A DNA stretch of 12,357 nucleotides. Origin: a bacterium (GTDB lineage: Bacteria; Cyanobacteriota; Vampirovibrionia; Obscuribacterales; Obscuribacteraceae). The number at the start of each line of letters is the position of its first letter. Within the stretch, counting starts at the first letter, position 1. Below are positions 1-6,275 of the stretch, piece by piece. The notes under the pieces were generated by a model that saw only the letters and a list, made by a program, of their open reading frames with translations, was not told where the DNA came from and did no database searches. Made by a program: the position numbers and the translations under genes. The stretch covers positions 1 to 12,357 of the forward strand of contig JAUIJG010000136.1 in assembly GCA_030431355.1 (NCBI GenBank), read 5' to 3'.

Positions 1-18
1 ACTAAAAGGTAGGTTCCG

Positions 19-453
19 ATGCGTGTATTGATAGCGGTTCAAGAGCAGTACTATGCTGAGAAACAGATTGAATTTGTGCTCAATCATCATTGGGATAAGC
101 CGGTCTCCATTCTCGTTTTACATGTGGTGGAACCCCTTGAGATGGATCATCAGCATGAACCGGGCAAGAATTTGCTCACGGAGCTGCATTCCTTGCATGT
201 TGAAAATGGCTCCAAGCTGGTGAAAAGCCTGGTGCAAAAGCTTGGTCTGAAATTGCCTGGTGCCGATATCCAGGACAAAGTGGTGACAGGTTATGCCAAA
301 GAGGTCATCTTAAATGAGATCGAAACCTGGCAAGCTGATGTGGCGGTGGTGGGTTCCCACGGAAGGCGGGACATGATTCGCAAGATGATAGGCAGCGTAT
401 CATCGGCGGTTCTCGCCTACGCTCCCTGTTCGGTGATGGTTGTGAGACCCTGA
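19..453 (+). CDS. Universal stress protein, ATP-binding type
   Basis: Single-domain cytosolic USP of 144 residues, the normal family length. The C-terminal half carries the nucleotide loop G112-x2-G115-x9-G125-S126 (GSHG...GS), which in the family contacts the ATP phosphates, followed by the usual hydrophobic strand ending SVMVV. The N-terminal strand reads RVLIAVQ: the acidic residue that normally follows this strand and contacts adenine is Gln here, so ATP binding may be altered. Start is ATG 19, with an AAAGGTAGG SD just upstream and an in-frame TAG at 10-12 that excludes a longer protein. It is the first of six USP genes in the window and lies upstream of another USP and a cytochrome c on the same strand. 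Such proteins usually act as dimeric stress or dormancy regulators; the specific partner is unknown. Confidence 0.93.
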   Translation: MRVLIAVQEQYYAEKQIEFVLNHHWDKPVSILVLHVVEPLEMDHQHEPGKNLLTELHSLHVENGSKLVKSLVQKLGLKLPGADIQDKVVTGYAKEVILNEIETWQADVAVVGSHGRRDMIRKMIGSVSSAVLAYAPCSVMVVRP

Positions 454-474
454 AGTTATCGGTCTTGCTTGTCT

Positions 475-495
475 GCTCAGGGTCATCCCCATGAG
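475..495. repeat. Small inverted repeat between two USP genes
   Basis: CTCAGGG (476-482) can pair with CCC and TGAG (487-489 and 492-495) across a TCAT loop, with a two-base bulge. It lies in the gap between the first and second USP genes. There is no T-run after it, so it is not a standard terminator; it may be an operator half-palindrome or chance. Confidence 0.22.
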
Positions 496-557
496 CGATG
501 TACTAAAATTGGTTTTAAGATTTACTTGTCTTGAGGCCGTTTGGAGGTGGAAATCTA

Positions 558-1055
558 ATGCGAGTACTACTGCCTATTGATGAAGAGCCCTATACTAAAG
601 CGCAGTTGGACTTTGTCAAGTCTTACTCCTGGCCGGAGGATACCGAAATAATAGTGATGCATGTTATGCACTCGGTCATGATCGAAAGGACCATGGTCAG
701 CTCCCAGATCTACATAGATCAGATTATGAAGGACGCCCGTAAGCTCGCCAGTAAGGCCGCGGATGCCTGTATAGAGACGATTCAAAAGAGTTGTCCGCAG
801 CTGAAAGTGAAGAAAGAGTTGAAAGAGGGCGACGCCATTCGTGAGATTATCGGTTTTGCTGAAAAGTCAAGAGTCGACATGATTGTGATGGGAAGCCACG
901 GTCGAGAAGGTATCGGAAGAGTGGTATTGGGTTCGGTGGCGTACTCTGTCCTCGCTAAAGCTCCGTGCAAAACAATTATCCTGGGCTTACCCCATGTGGA
1001 AAAGGAGTACGATGAATACTGGAACCAGTCACCGGTGGCTCTAAAGCTTCAATAG
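558..1055 (+). CDS. Universal stress protein, ATP-binding type
   Basis: USP of 165 residues. ATG 558 is preferred over the upstream TTG at 531 because a strong GGAGGTGG SD (543-550) sits seven bases before it and the protein then begins MRVLLPID, the normal first beta strand with the adenine-contacting Asp. The nucleotide loop is canonical: G112-x2-G115-x9-G125-S126. The C-terminal tail after the last strand (about 20 residues, rich in Glu, Tyr and Asn) is longer than in a minimal USP. It shares the strand with the preceding USP about 100 bases upstream, and the cytochrome c gene follows 41 bases later, so the last two are probably co-transcribed. Likely an ATP-binding cytosolic stress protein. 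Confidence 0.93.
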   Translation: MRVLLPIDEEPYTKAQLDFVKSYSWPEDTEIIVMHVMHSVMIERTMVSSQIYIDQIMKDARKLASKAADACIETIQKSCPQLKVKKELKEGDAIREIIGFAEKSRVDMIVMGSHGREGIGRVVLGSVAYSVLAKAPCKTIILGLPHVEKEYDEYWNQSPVALKLQ

Positions 1056-1096
1056 AACATATTTGAGTTTCAATATATTTGTCAAAAGGAGAATAT

Positions 1097-1900
1097 ATGG
1101 GCTTCTCGGGAAAAAGGGTTTTAGCGCTCGCGGTGTCTTTTCTGGCGACCGGCTCGCTTCTTAATTGCTTTCCGCCAGCCGTCTTGGCTGCCGACAAAGA
1201 GAAGAAGGAGGCGCCGAAGAGCTATGTGCCCCAGAAGCCAAGCAAAGCATCTAAGGCGGGTCAGGTTTTTATAGCAAAGAACCAGTGCAATTTGTGTCAT
1301 ACGATTGCCGGAAAAGGGGGCTGTATCGCACCACCGCTGGATGGTATTGGAGCAAGACGTTCCCGGGATTTTCTTATCTCCCGGATCACCGATGAAGATA
1401 AAGAAGAGCAGAAGTTTCTTGAGCAATATGGGGAGAGTGAGTTAATGCCCCATGTGCGAATTCCCCGTTCCGAATCCACAAAAATCGTGTCCTACCTATT
1501 AACTCTGCCCGGACGGGAGATCAAAATGGTGGGTCACAAGAGTAAGAGCGGCCTTAGTCAGGAAAAGAAAAGAAAGCTTGAAAAGCAGTTGTCCACAGGT
1601 AAGAAACTGCCCCGCAATGAATTCGAAAAAGACGTGGAGCGCGGAAAACGCCTGGTGGCTGAAAAAGGCTGTCAGGCTTGCCATTCCATTGGCAATATCG
1701 GAGGTGACTTCGGACCTTCCCTGGATCATGTCGGCTCTAGAAAAGATATCAATGAGATTGCTGAGACGATCTTAGCTGCTGAGTTGGTCTCTCTTTCCGA
1801 CTCCCGGGAGTATGGCAAGAAGCCTGTGCGCATGCCGGCTTCGGAACTGAGCATAGGTCAGATTCGTTCAATATCCCGATTTCTAGAAACATTGAAATAG
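1097..1900 (+). CDS. Exported diheme cytochrome c
   Basis: About 267 residues. A signal peptide is clear: Arg/Lys near the start, a hydrophobic stretch at residues 8-22 and a likely A-x-A type cleavage near residues 31-32 (VLA/AD). A charged Lys-rich linker follows. Two class-I-like cytochrome c domains come next: haem motif C64-N-L-C67-H68 with candidate distal Met117, and C192-Q-A-C195-H196 with candidate distal Met246 (VRMP). The two domains are joined by a Lys/Glu-rich segment (about 145-185). ATG 1097 is chosen over TTG 1079 because AAAAGGAG (1084-1091) lies five bases upstream. Expected role is periplasmic or surface electron transfer, donor and acceptor unknown. Its place directly after a USP gene suggests respiration under stress. 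It could also be a small subunit of an oxidoreductase whose other subunits are elsewhere. Confidence 0.9.
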   Translation: MGFSGKRVLALAVSFLATGSLLNCFPPAVLAADKEKKEAPKSYVPQKPSKASKAGQVFIAKNQCNLCHTIAGKGGCIAPPLDGIGARRSRDFLISRITDEDKEEQKFLEQYGESELMPHVRIPRSESTKIVSYLLTLPGREIKMVGHKSKSGLSQEKKRKLEKQLSTGKKLPRNEFEKDVERGKRLVAEKGCQACHSIGNIGGDFGPSLDHVGSRKDINEIAETILAAELVSLSDSREYGKKPVRMPASELSIGQIRSISRFLETLK

Positions 1901-2047
1901 CAAGAGTAGTAACTCCTCAAATAGTCCATGCGGCTGATACCGGCTCCTGATACTTTCTTTATGATTTAAGTGGAGTCTTGGAATTAGTGTATTCATTGAA
2001 GTGAGCCGACAGGAGCCTATGCTCGGTCGGAGGGCGGGAGGAAGCAG

Positions 2048-2992
2048 ATGTCTCAGTTTTCTATTCTGTATGGTTTGAGTGGTTCCGAAGCGTCCAAGCA
2101 GGCTGCTGAAGTGGCTTGGAGAATCGCCGGCAACTGTGGCGGAAAAGTCGATGCTCAACATGTTATTGATTCCCGGGCTATCTGGGAGTTGTTGCGCAAT
2201 GACAAACCAGGCTTTATCGGGAGCGGGCCTTATGTGGCAGCCTATGATGAAATGTCAAAGCACCTGCGTTCCATCGCCGACAAGCTATCGGTAAAGTACA
2301 AAGCTCTTACCGAGGAGCAGAGTATTGCCGGGGAGACCTTCATAGAGGAAGGCAATCCCATAGAACTGGTTTCGAAGAGGGCAAAGAGTTATGACCTGGT
2401 GGTGGTCGGTCATCAGCCCCGGGCTCCCCTGGGCACAGAGGATCGCAAACACTATGTGCGATTTGCCGTGGCGGAAGGGCTGGCCCATGAATGTCCGACA
2501 GCTTTATTGGTGGTGCAGGATCAAGTGGAGACCTGGACTTCCTTGACCATTCTCGTATCCGTCGACCATCTCAATTATCAATTTATGGAGACCTGCCTGG
2601 ACTTTGCCTGTCTGCTTGGTGTGTCACCGAAAGTGGTGGCATTGGATAGCGGCATGGTGGATGTCTCCGGAGAAACGTTTGCCGACGATATGAGAAAAGC
2701 AATTCCCGACCTTGCCGATGTGCCGGTGGAGATCCATGAAGTGTCCGGAATGAGCGTGGAAAAGAGTGCCGGATTGTGGCACAGGGAGGAGATAAGTCTT
2801 GACTGGACGCCCGACAGCGATACTCTGCTTGTTATTCCGACACGCCGGAGCGGCAATACCAGATTGACAGTATTTGACACGGCGCCGGATATTTTTGTTC
2901 GCAATCTCACTCTCTCATCGATTATGATGTGGCCGGAAGAACACACCAGGCTCAATCTGGACAAGACCAAGATTAAGACCTACTGTGCGTGA
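2048..2992 (+). CDS. Diverged tandem USP-domain protein
   Basis: A 314-residue protein that reads as two USP-fold halves. The first (about 3-158) has the opening strand FSILYGLSGSE, a helix, and a late strand YDLVVVGH around residues 115-122 followed by a final strand TALLVVQD. The second (about 165-296) begins TSLTILVSVDH and ends with strand DTLLVIPT plus a short tail. Neither half keeps the G-x2-G-x9-G-S/T nucleotide loop: the first has GHQPRAPLG, the second PTRRSGN. ATP binding is therefore doubtful and a structural or scaffold role is more likely. ATG 2048 has a GGGAGGA SD (2036-2042). It follows the cytochrome c gene by 147 bases and is followed after six bases by a tiny membrane protein. 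Assignment to the USP superfamily is from fold-level resemblance and genomic context. Confidence 0.75.
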   Translation: MSQFSILYGLSGSEASKQAAEVAWRIAGNCGGKVDAQHVIDSRAIWELLRNDKPGFIGSGPYVAAYDEMSKHLRSIADKLSVKYKALTEEQSIAGETFIEEGNPIELVSKRAKSYDLVVVGHQPRAPLGTEDRKHYVRFAVAEGLAHECPTALLVVQDQVETWTSLTILVSVDHLNYQFMETCLDFACLLGVSPKVVALDSGMVDVSGETFADDMRKAIPDLADVPVEIHEVSGMSVEKSAGLWHREEISLDWTPDSDTLLVIPTRRSGNTRLTVFDTAPDIFVRNLTLSSIMMWPEEHTRLNLDKTKIKTYCA

Positions 2993-2998
2993 TCATTG

Positions 2999-3169
2999 AT
3001 GTTGCAAGTTCTCTCTTATTTGGCTCTGGTTGCGCTGGCTGTTATGGGCCTGAACGCAGGCGGCATGCTCGACTTTTCTCGATCGGAGTCCATTGTCGCC
3101 GTGCTGGCCCTGGTGATTGTCGGCATAGTGCTTCTGGTTTTGAAATTCAGGTCCGGGGGCGGAGGCTGA
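2999..3169 (+). CDS. Small two-helix membrane protein
   Basis: A 56-residue reading frame, MLQVLSYLAL... to a Gly-rich end (RSGGGG). It has two clear hydrophobic helices, about residues 4-19 and 31-49, joined by a polar turn containing DFSRSES. ATG 2999 begins six bases after the stop of the double-USP gene, so translation is probably coupled; there is no separate strong SD. An in-frame TTG directly before the ATG is an alternative start. The 3' end overlaps the convergent acetyltransferase gene by 23 bases. The clean alternation of hydrophobic and polar segments argues for a real gene. Family not recognised; the hairpin topology suggests a small inner-membrane partner or anchor for the neighbouring stress protein, which is inference. 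Confidence 0.68.
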   Translation: MLQVLSYLALVALAVMGLNAGGMLDFSRSESIVAVLALVIVGIVLLVLKFRSGGGG

Positions 3170-3674
3170 GCTCTATCTCGTAGGTGGAGCCGTCAGCCAT
3201 GGATTTCTGCATCGGTAGACCGCTATGGTTAAAAACCGACAACATCCTTTTGTTTTCGGTTAGCACGTAGGCGACAAATCGCTCAAGTCCGGCAGAGCGT
3301 CCTATTATTGCCAGCTGTTTCATCAGGGCTGAACCGATTCCTATTCCCTGGAAAGGATCATCCACCACGAAGGCTACCTCGGCGGTGCCCGGATTCTCTT
3401 CGGTTACTATATATCTTCCTATGGCAACGGGTTCAAGACTGCCATCTTTGTTTTCTATGCAGGCTGTAAGCGCCACATGCTTTTTAAAATCCACATGGCT
3501 CAGATATTCGAGATCTGATTCGCTCAGCTCTTTTTTGGGGCTGAAAAATCGATAATATATGGACTGCGGGCTCAGGTGCTTCCAGATAGTGGACAGAGTC
3601 TTTCTGTCACCATCTTTGAGCGGACGGATGGTGACCTCCGCCCCATTTTTGAGGCGTTCTTTAAATTTGTACAT
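3147..3674 (-). CDS. GNAT-family acetyltransferase, Pat-like
   Basis: A 175-residue single-domain N-acetyltransferase. The N-terminus (IRPLKDGD... then SPQSIYYRFFSPKKELSE) matches the style of the GNAT domain of Pat/PatZ protein lysine acetyltransferases. The acetyl-CoA pyrophosphate loop is visible as Q-G-I-G-I-G within the FVVDDPFQGIGIG segment, followed by the usual helix SALMKQLA. In that family the targets are acyl-CoA synthetases and other metabolic enzymes, and some members are fused to cAMP or CoA-ligase domains; this one stands alone. Its start ATG overlaps the stop of the upstream helical protein by one base (TGATG), a mark of translational coupling. A CoA-transferase gene lies upstream on the same strand, so acetyl-CoA metabolism is a plausible link. 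The substrate cannot be read from sequence. Confidence 0.87.
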   Translation of the reverse strand: MYKFKERLKNGAEVTIRPLKDGDRKTLSTIWKHLSPQSIYYRFFSPKKELSESDLEYLSHVDFKKHVALTACIENKDGSLEPVAIGRYIVTEENPGTAEVAFVVDDPFQGIGIGSALMKQLAIIGRSAGLERFVAYVLTENKRMLSVFNHSGLPMQKSMADGSTYEIELSLRPRT

Positions 3675-3946
3675 CAGCTTTCGTTCTGGTTACCGTCGGC
3701 TCCCTGGCTGGGATCTGAGTTTGGCTGGGAATTCTCATCCAGGCGACTCTGCAATTCATAAAGTTTGGCAAGCTCAGCCTGGAGTCCCCGGACTGCAGAT
3801 TCGGCTTCGTCCCGCTTCTTTTCCGCTCGGATCAACCCGCCTTTCAGCAAGCGTTCCGCATGGGCGAGATCGCCTTTTTCTATGAGTTGTTTGCTCAAGT
3901 CGATAAACATGAGGGTACTCTCTTCCTGGTTGTTGATGTCATCCAT
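3674..3946 (-). CDS. Small helical (TPR-like/coiled-coil) protein
   Basis: A 90-residue hypothetical protein. Residues about 11-35 (FIDLSKQLIEKGDLAHAERLL in outline) have the spacing of a tetratricopeptide-like helix pair. Residues about 38-70 are a heptad-like, Glu/Lys/Leu-rich coiled coil. The last 20 residues are Ser/Asn/Gln/Asp-rich and probably disordered. Start taken as ATG 3946; no strong SD precedes it, and an internal Met at residue 13 is an alternative. Its TGA overlaps the ATG of the GNAT acetyltransferase, so the two products are probably made together and may interact. No family recognised; a protein-protein adaptor is the most that can be inferred. Confidence 0.7.
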   Translation of the reverse strand: MDDINNQEESTLMFIDLSKQLIEKGDLAHAERLLKGGLIRAEKKRDEAESAVRGLQAELAKLYELQSRLDENSQPNSDPSQGADGNQNES

Positions 3947-4222
3947 GGATTTTCTGGTGTTGAATTTGGTGGATGCGATTATCCAATTCGAATAAGGGCA
4001 GAACTGGGCATGCTGGTCTTGTAGGTAGATTTGAAACTATTTAGGGCCTGAATCTGAAATTGATAATGTGTTGTAGATTCATTATTTGCCAGATCGCCTT
4101 ATTGAGCATCCTTCTGATTGTTGATTGGTTATTGATTTGTTGCCATGGTATCGTCCTGTAGGATGATTCGAATAATAACCCACCAGGGGAGACCTGTTTA
4201 GAGTCTTGGTTTTCGAAGGGAG
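3947..4222. other. Intergenic region upstream of the acetyltransferase pair
   Basis: A/T-rich spacer of about 276 bases. It must hold the 3' end signals of the CoA-transferase transcript and probably a promoter for the minus-strand helical protein/acetyltransferase pair. Visible structure: a 7-bp inverted repeat ATCGTCC/GGATGAT at 4150-4167 (with one G-T pair and a TGTA loop) but with no T-run, and three close copies of TGATT(G/T)(G/T) at 4115-4139. I see no convincing -35/-10 pair and no credible protein-coding frame. Confidence 0.4.
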
Positions 4223-5539
4223 CTAGAGCCAGGGCACACTGTCGCATTCTTTTTGTAAACGGTCTCTAAATTTCGGGTGAGCTATGGCGATCAAGCTTTC
4301 CGCCCGGGATTTCAAGTTCTTGCCATAGAGATCGGCGATGCCGTATTCGGTGACAATGTAGTGAACATCAGCTCGGGAAGTGACAACTCCGGAGCCTTTG
4401 CTGAGGTGGGTTACGATTCTGGAGATTTCACCATGCTTGGCCGTGGAAGGGATGGCTATGATCGGCTTCCCGCCCTTCGACCTTGCCGCGCCCCGGATGA
4501 AGTCCACCTGGCCGCCGAAGCCGCTGTAGAGCTGAATCCCCACCGAGTCGGAGCAGACCTGACCGGATAGATCGACCTGGAGGGCGGAATTTATGGCTGT
4601 CATCTTGTGGTTCTGGGAGATGATAACCGGATCATTGATGAAGTCTGTGGTCTGGAATTCAATCAGCGGATTATTGTTTACGAAGTCATAGAGTCTCTTG
4701 GTGCCCATGACAAAAGAGACGGCTATTTTTCCGGGGAGCACGGTCTTTTTGTTGCAGGTTATAACCCCGGCTTCCACCAGATCCAGCACACCGTCGGAGA
4801 ACATCTCACTGTGAACGCCGAGATTCTTTTTGTCTCTTAAATTTTGCAGTACCGCGTCTGGTATGGAGCCGATGCCCAGTTGTAAGGTGGCGTCATCTTC
4901 CACCAGGGATGCCACATTCTTGCCTATGGCCATGGATACATCATCCAGCGGTTTTGGAACATGTTCGGGTATGGGTCTGTCTGTCTCCACCACATAGTCG
5001 AGCTTGCTGGCATGGACAAAAGAGCGTCCCAGGGTACGAGGCATCTGTTTGTTCACTTCGGCTATAACGAGAGAAGCTTGCTTCCTGGCGGCGATGGTGC
5101 AGTCCACTGATACACCATAGCTACAGTATCCATGCTCATCAGGCGGTGATACCTGAATCAGGCATACATCAAGGGGCATCCTGCCGGACTCAAACATTGA
5201 AGGTATTTCGCTGAGGAAGAGGGGGGTATAGTCGGCTCTGCCTTCATTTACAGCCTCTCTCACGTTTTGTCCTATGAAAAGAGCATGCACTTTGAAGGAG
5301 TCTTTGTATTCCTTTTCAGAATAAAGAGCCGGTCCCATGGTGAGGATATGGAAAATCTCCACATTCTTCAATTCCGGTGCTCGTCTGGTCAAGGCATCGG
5401 CTAGCGGGATCGGATTGGCGGCGTTCGACTGAATATATATGCTGTCTCCGGACTTTATTTTCTTCACCGCTTCGTCAGCGCTGACAACCTTGCTTTTGTA
5501 TTCTTCCCGCCAGGAGCGGACCCCTGTGTATATGGTCAT
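4223..5539 (-). CDS. Acetyl-CoA hydrolase/transferase family CoA-transferase
   Basis: A 438-residue class I-type CoA-transferase of the family that includes 4-hydroxybutyrate CoA-transferase, succinyl-CoA:acetate CoA-transferase and so-called acetyl-CoA hydrolases; the length matches. Visible hallmarks are LGIGSIPDAV (221-230), the GVHSEMFSDG segment with the likely catalytic Glu245 that forms the glutamyl-CoA thioester, and GGQVDFIRGA (342-351). A C-terminal TEYG-IADLYG segment is also typical. It would move CoA between a short acyl-CoA and acetate or another carboxylate, which allows ATP-saving acetate or butyrate metabolism. Start ATG 5539 has an AGGCGG SD-like site seven bases upstream. 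It is cytosolic and alone in its transcript upstream of the acetyltransferase pair. The exact substrate cannot be assigned; 4-hydroxybutyrate is one option. Confidence 0.93.
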   Translation of the reverse strand: MTIYTGVRSWREEYKSKVVSADEAVKKIKSGDSIYIQSNAANPIPLADALTRRAPELKNVEIFHILTMGPALYSEKEYKDSFKVHALFIGQNVREAVNEGRADYTPLFLSEIPSMFESGRMPLDVCLIQVSPPDEHGYCSYGVSVDCTIAARKQASLVIAEVNKQMPRTLGRSFVHASKLDYVVETDRPIPEHVPKPLDDVSMAIGKNVASLVEDDATLQLGIGSIPDAVLQNLRDKKNLGVHSEMFSDGVLDLVEAGVITCNKKTVLPGKIAVSFVMGTKRLYDFVNNNPLIEFQTTDFINDPVIISQNHKMTAINSALQVDLSGQVCSDSVGIQLYSGFGGQVDFIRGAARSKGGKPIIAIPSTAKHGEISRIVTHLSKGSGVVTSRADVHYIVTEYGIADLYGKNLKSRAESLIAIAHPKFRDRLQKECDSVPWL

Positions 5540-5599
5540 AGTTAAACCGCCTGAATTTTATTAGTTGTCTAGAGAAGGGCGCCACCCGGATTAAAGTTT

Positions 5600-5626
5600 T
5601 CCTGATTTTCAGGATAATGAAATCAG
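5600..5626. promoter_or_regulatory. Nested inverted repeats in a divergent intergenic region
   Basis: CTGATTT (5602-5608) is matched by AAATCAG (5620-5626), a perfect 7-bp inverted repeat with 11 bases between. Inside it, TCCTGA-TTT-TCAGGA (5600-5614) forms a second, tight palindrome. The site lies about 60-90 bases upstream of the minus-strand CoA-transferase start and in the divergent gap before the plus-strand orphan gene. No T-run follows in either direction, so an operator is more likely than a terminator. The binding protein is unknown. Confidence 0.35.
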
Positions 5627-5731
5627 CCCGGGGAATGATCCATTGTACCGGCCTGATAGACTAACTTAGTTGATCGATGGTTTTCTTTCAGCAGGCCATC
5701 CTTCGCATCCCACAGCACTGGTATCCAAACC

Positions 5732-6205
5732 TTGGAGTTGAAGTTCCCTAACGCTCGTCTGCTGGTCTATGACCGGATCTTGAGCGGTTCTAAAAATTGC
5801 GCATCGGCCCTTGTTCAGTCTGCATATGAGACCGGAGTTCTCGCCTCCGGCAGTATGGATGATTGGTTGCAAGAGATGGAATCCGGCGGTGTCAGTGGTG
5901 CTTGCAGCGCTAGGTTGGCGGCTCGGAAGATCCTGGAGGAGAGTCTCCGTCAGTCCGGTTTGTCCGGCGCAGTACTGAGCCTTAAATTGACTGAGATTTA
6001 TGACCAGGTGGAGAAAGATCTTAATCATTACATTGAGAGAAAACAGTCGACCAGGAAGTCCGGAGCTAAAAAGGATCTTGATTGCGAGAAGTTTGAAGAG
6101 GCAAATATCGGAGAGCCGGTAAGTAAAGATAAAGAGCTGTGCGTGGATTATGCTCCTGTGGTGCTCGATCTTTTGTTACAGCAGCATATGAAGCATGGAC
6201 CATGA
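5732..6205 (+). CDS. Unrecognised helical protein upstream of Hsp20
   Basis: A reading frame of up to 157 residues with no family I recognise. Residues about 42-105 are strongly helical and amphipathic (MDDWLQEMES..., then ARLAARKILEESL and IYDQVEKDLNHYIERK in outline). A Lys/Glu/Asp-rich linker follows, then a short hydrophobic helix near the end (APVVLDLLLQQH). The start is uncertain: the frame is open back to a TAG at 5657-5659, there is no ATG before 5855, and TTG 5732 has no good SD. ATG 5855 would give 116 residues and sits five bases after a perfect 6-bp hairpin, CCGGAG/CTCCGG (5832-5850). It lies 70 bases upstream of the double-Hsp20 gene, so a shared transcript and a stress role are possible. 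The N-terminal 40 residues could be untranslated. Confidence 0.55.
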   Translation: MELKFPNARLLVYDRILSGSKNCASALVQSAYETGVLASGSMDDWLQEMESGGVSGACSARLAARKILEESLRQSGLSGAVLSLKLTEIYDQVEKDLNHYIERKQSTRKSGAKKDLDCEKFEEANIGEPVSKDKELCVDYAPVVLDLLLQQHMKHGP

Positions 6206-6275
6206 TAGTCATTTGGGTTGATGATTCTCAGCCCGGAGTCCGGTAAACTGGAATGGGTTTTGGAAGTACTTTTTG

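Noticed and set aside
491..580. 29-residue frame starting at ATG 491 between the first two USP genes
   Set aside because: No SD, runs into the next gene out of frame, and has no recognisable feature.
2578..2970. Minus-strand frame of 130 residues inside the double-USP gene
   Set aside because: Fully inside a better supported gene; Ser/Arg-rich composition is that of an antisense shadow.
2989..3183. Plus-strand frame of 64 residues after the double-USP gene
   Set aside because: Arg/Cys-rich and patternless; the other frame at 2999-3169 encodes two clear membrane helices and explains the region better.
4150..4167. Possible terminator hairpin for the CoA-transferase
   Set aside because: Seven-bp stem with a G-T pair but no T-run on either strand; kept only as a note in the intergenic entry.
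4041..4247. Minus-strand frame of 68 residues at the end of the CoA-transferase
   Set aside because: Starts inside the CoA-transferase gene, has no SD and no domain-like pattern; most of it is the A/T-rich spacer.
5666..6028. Minus-strand frame of 120 residues opposite the orphan gene
   Set aside because: Low-complexity mix without strand or helix pattern and no SD; the plus-strand frame has coherent amphipathic helices, so this is taken as its antisense shadow.
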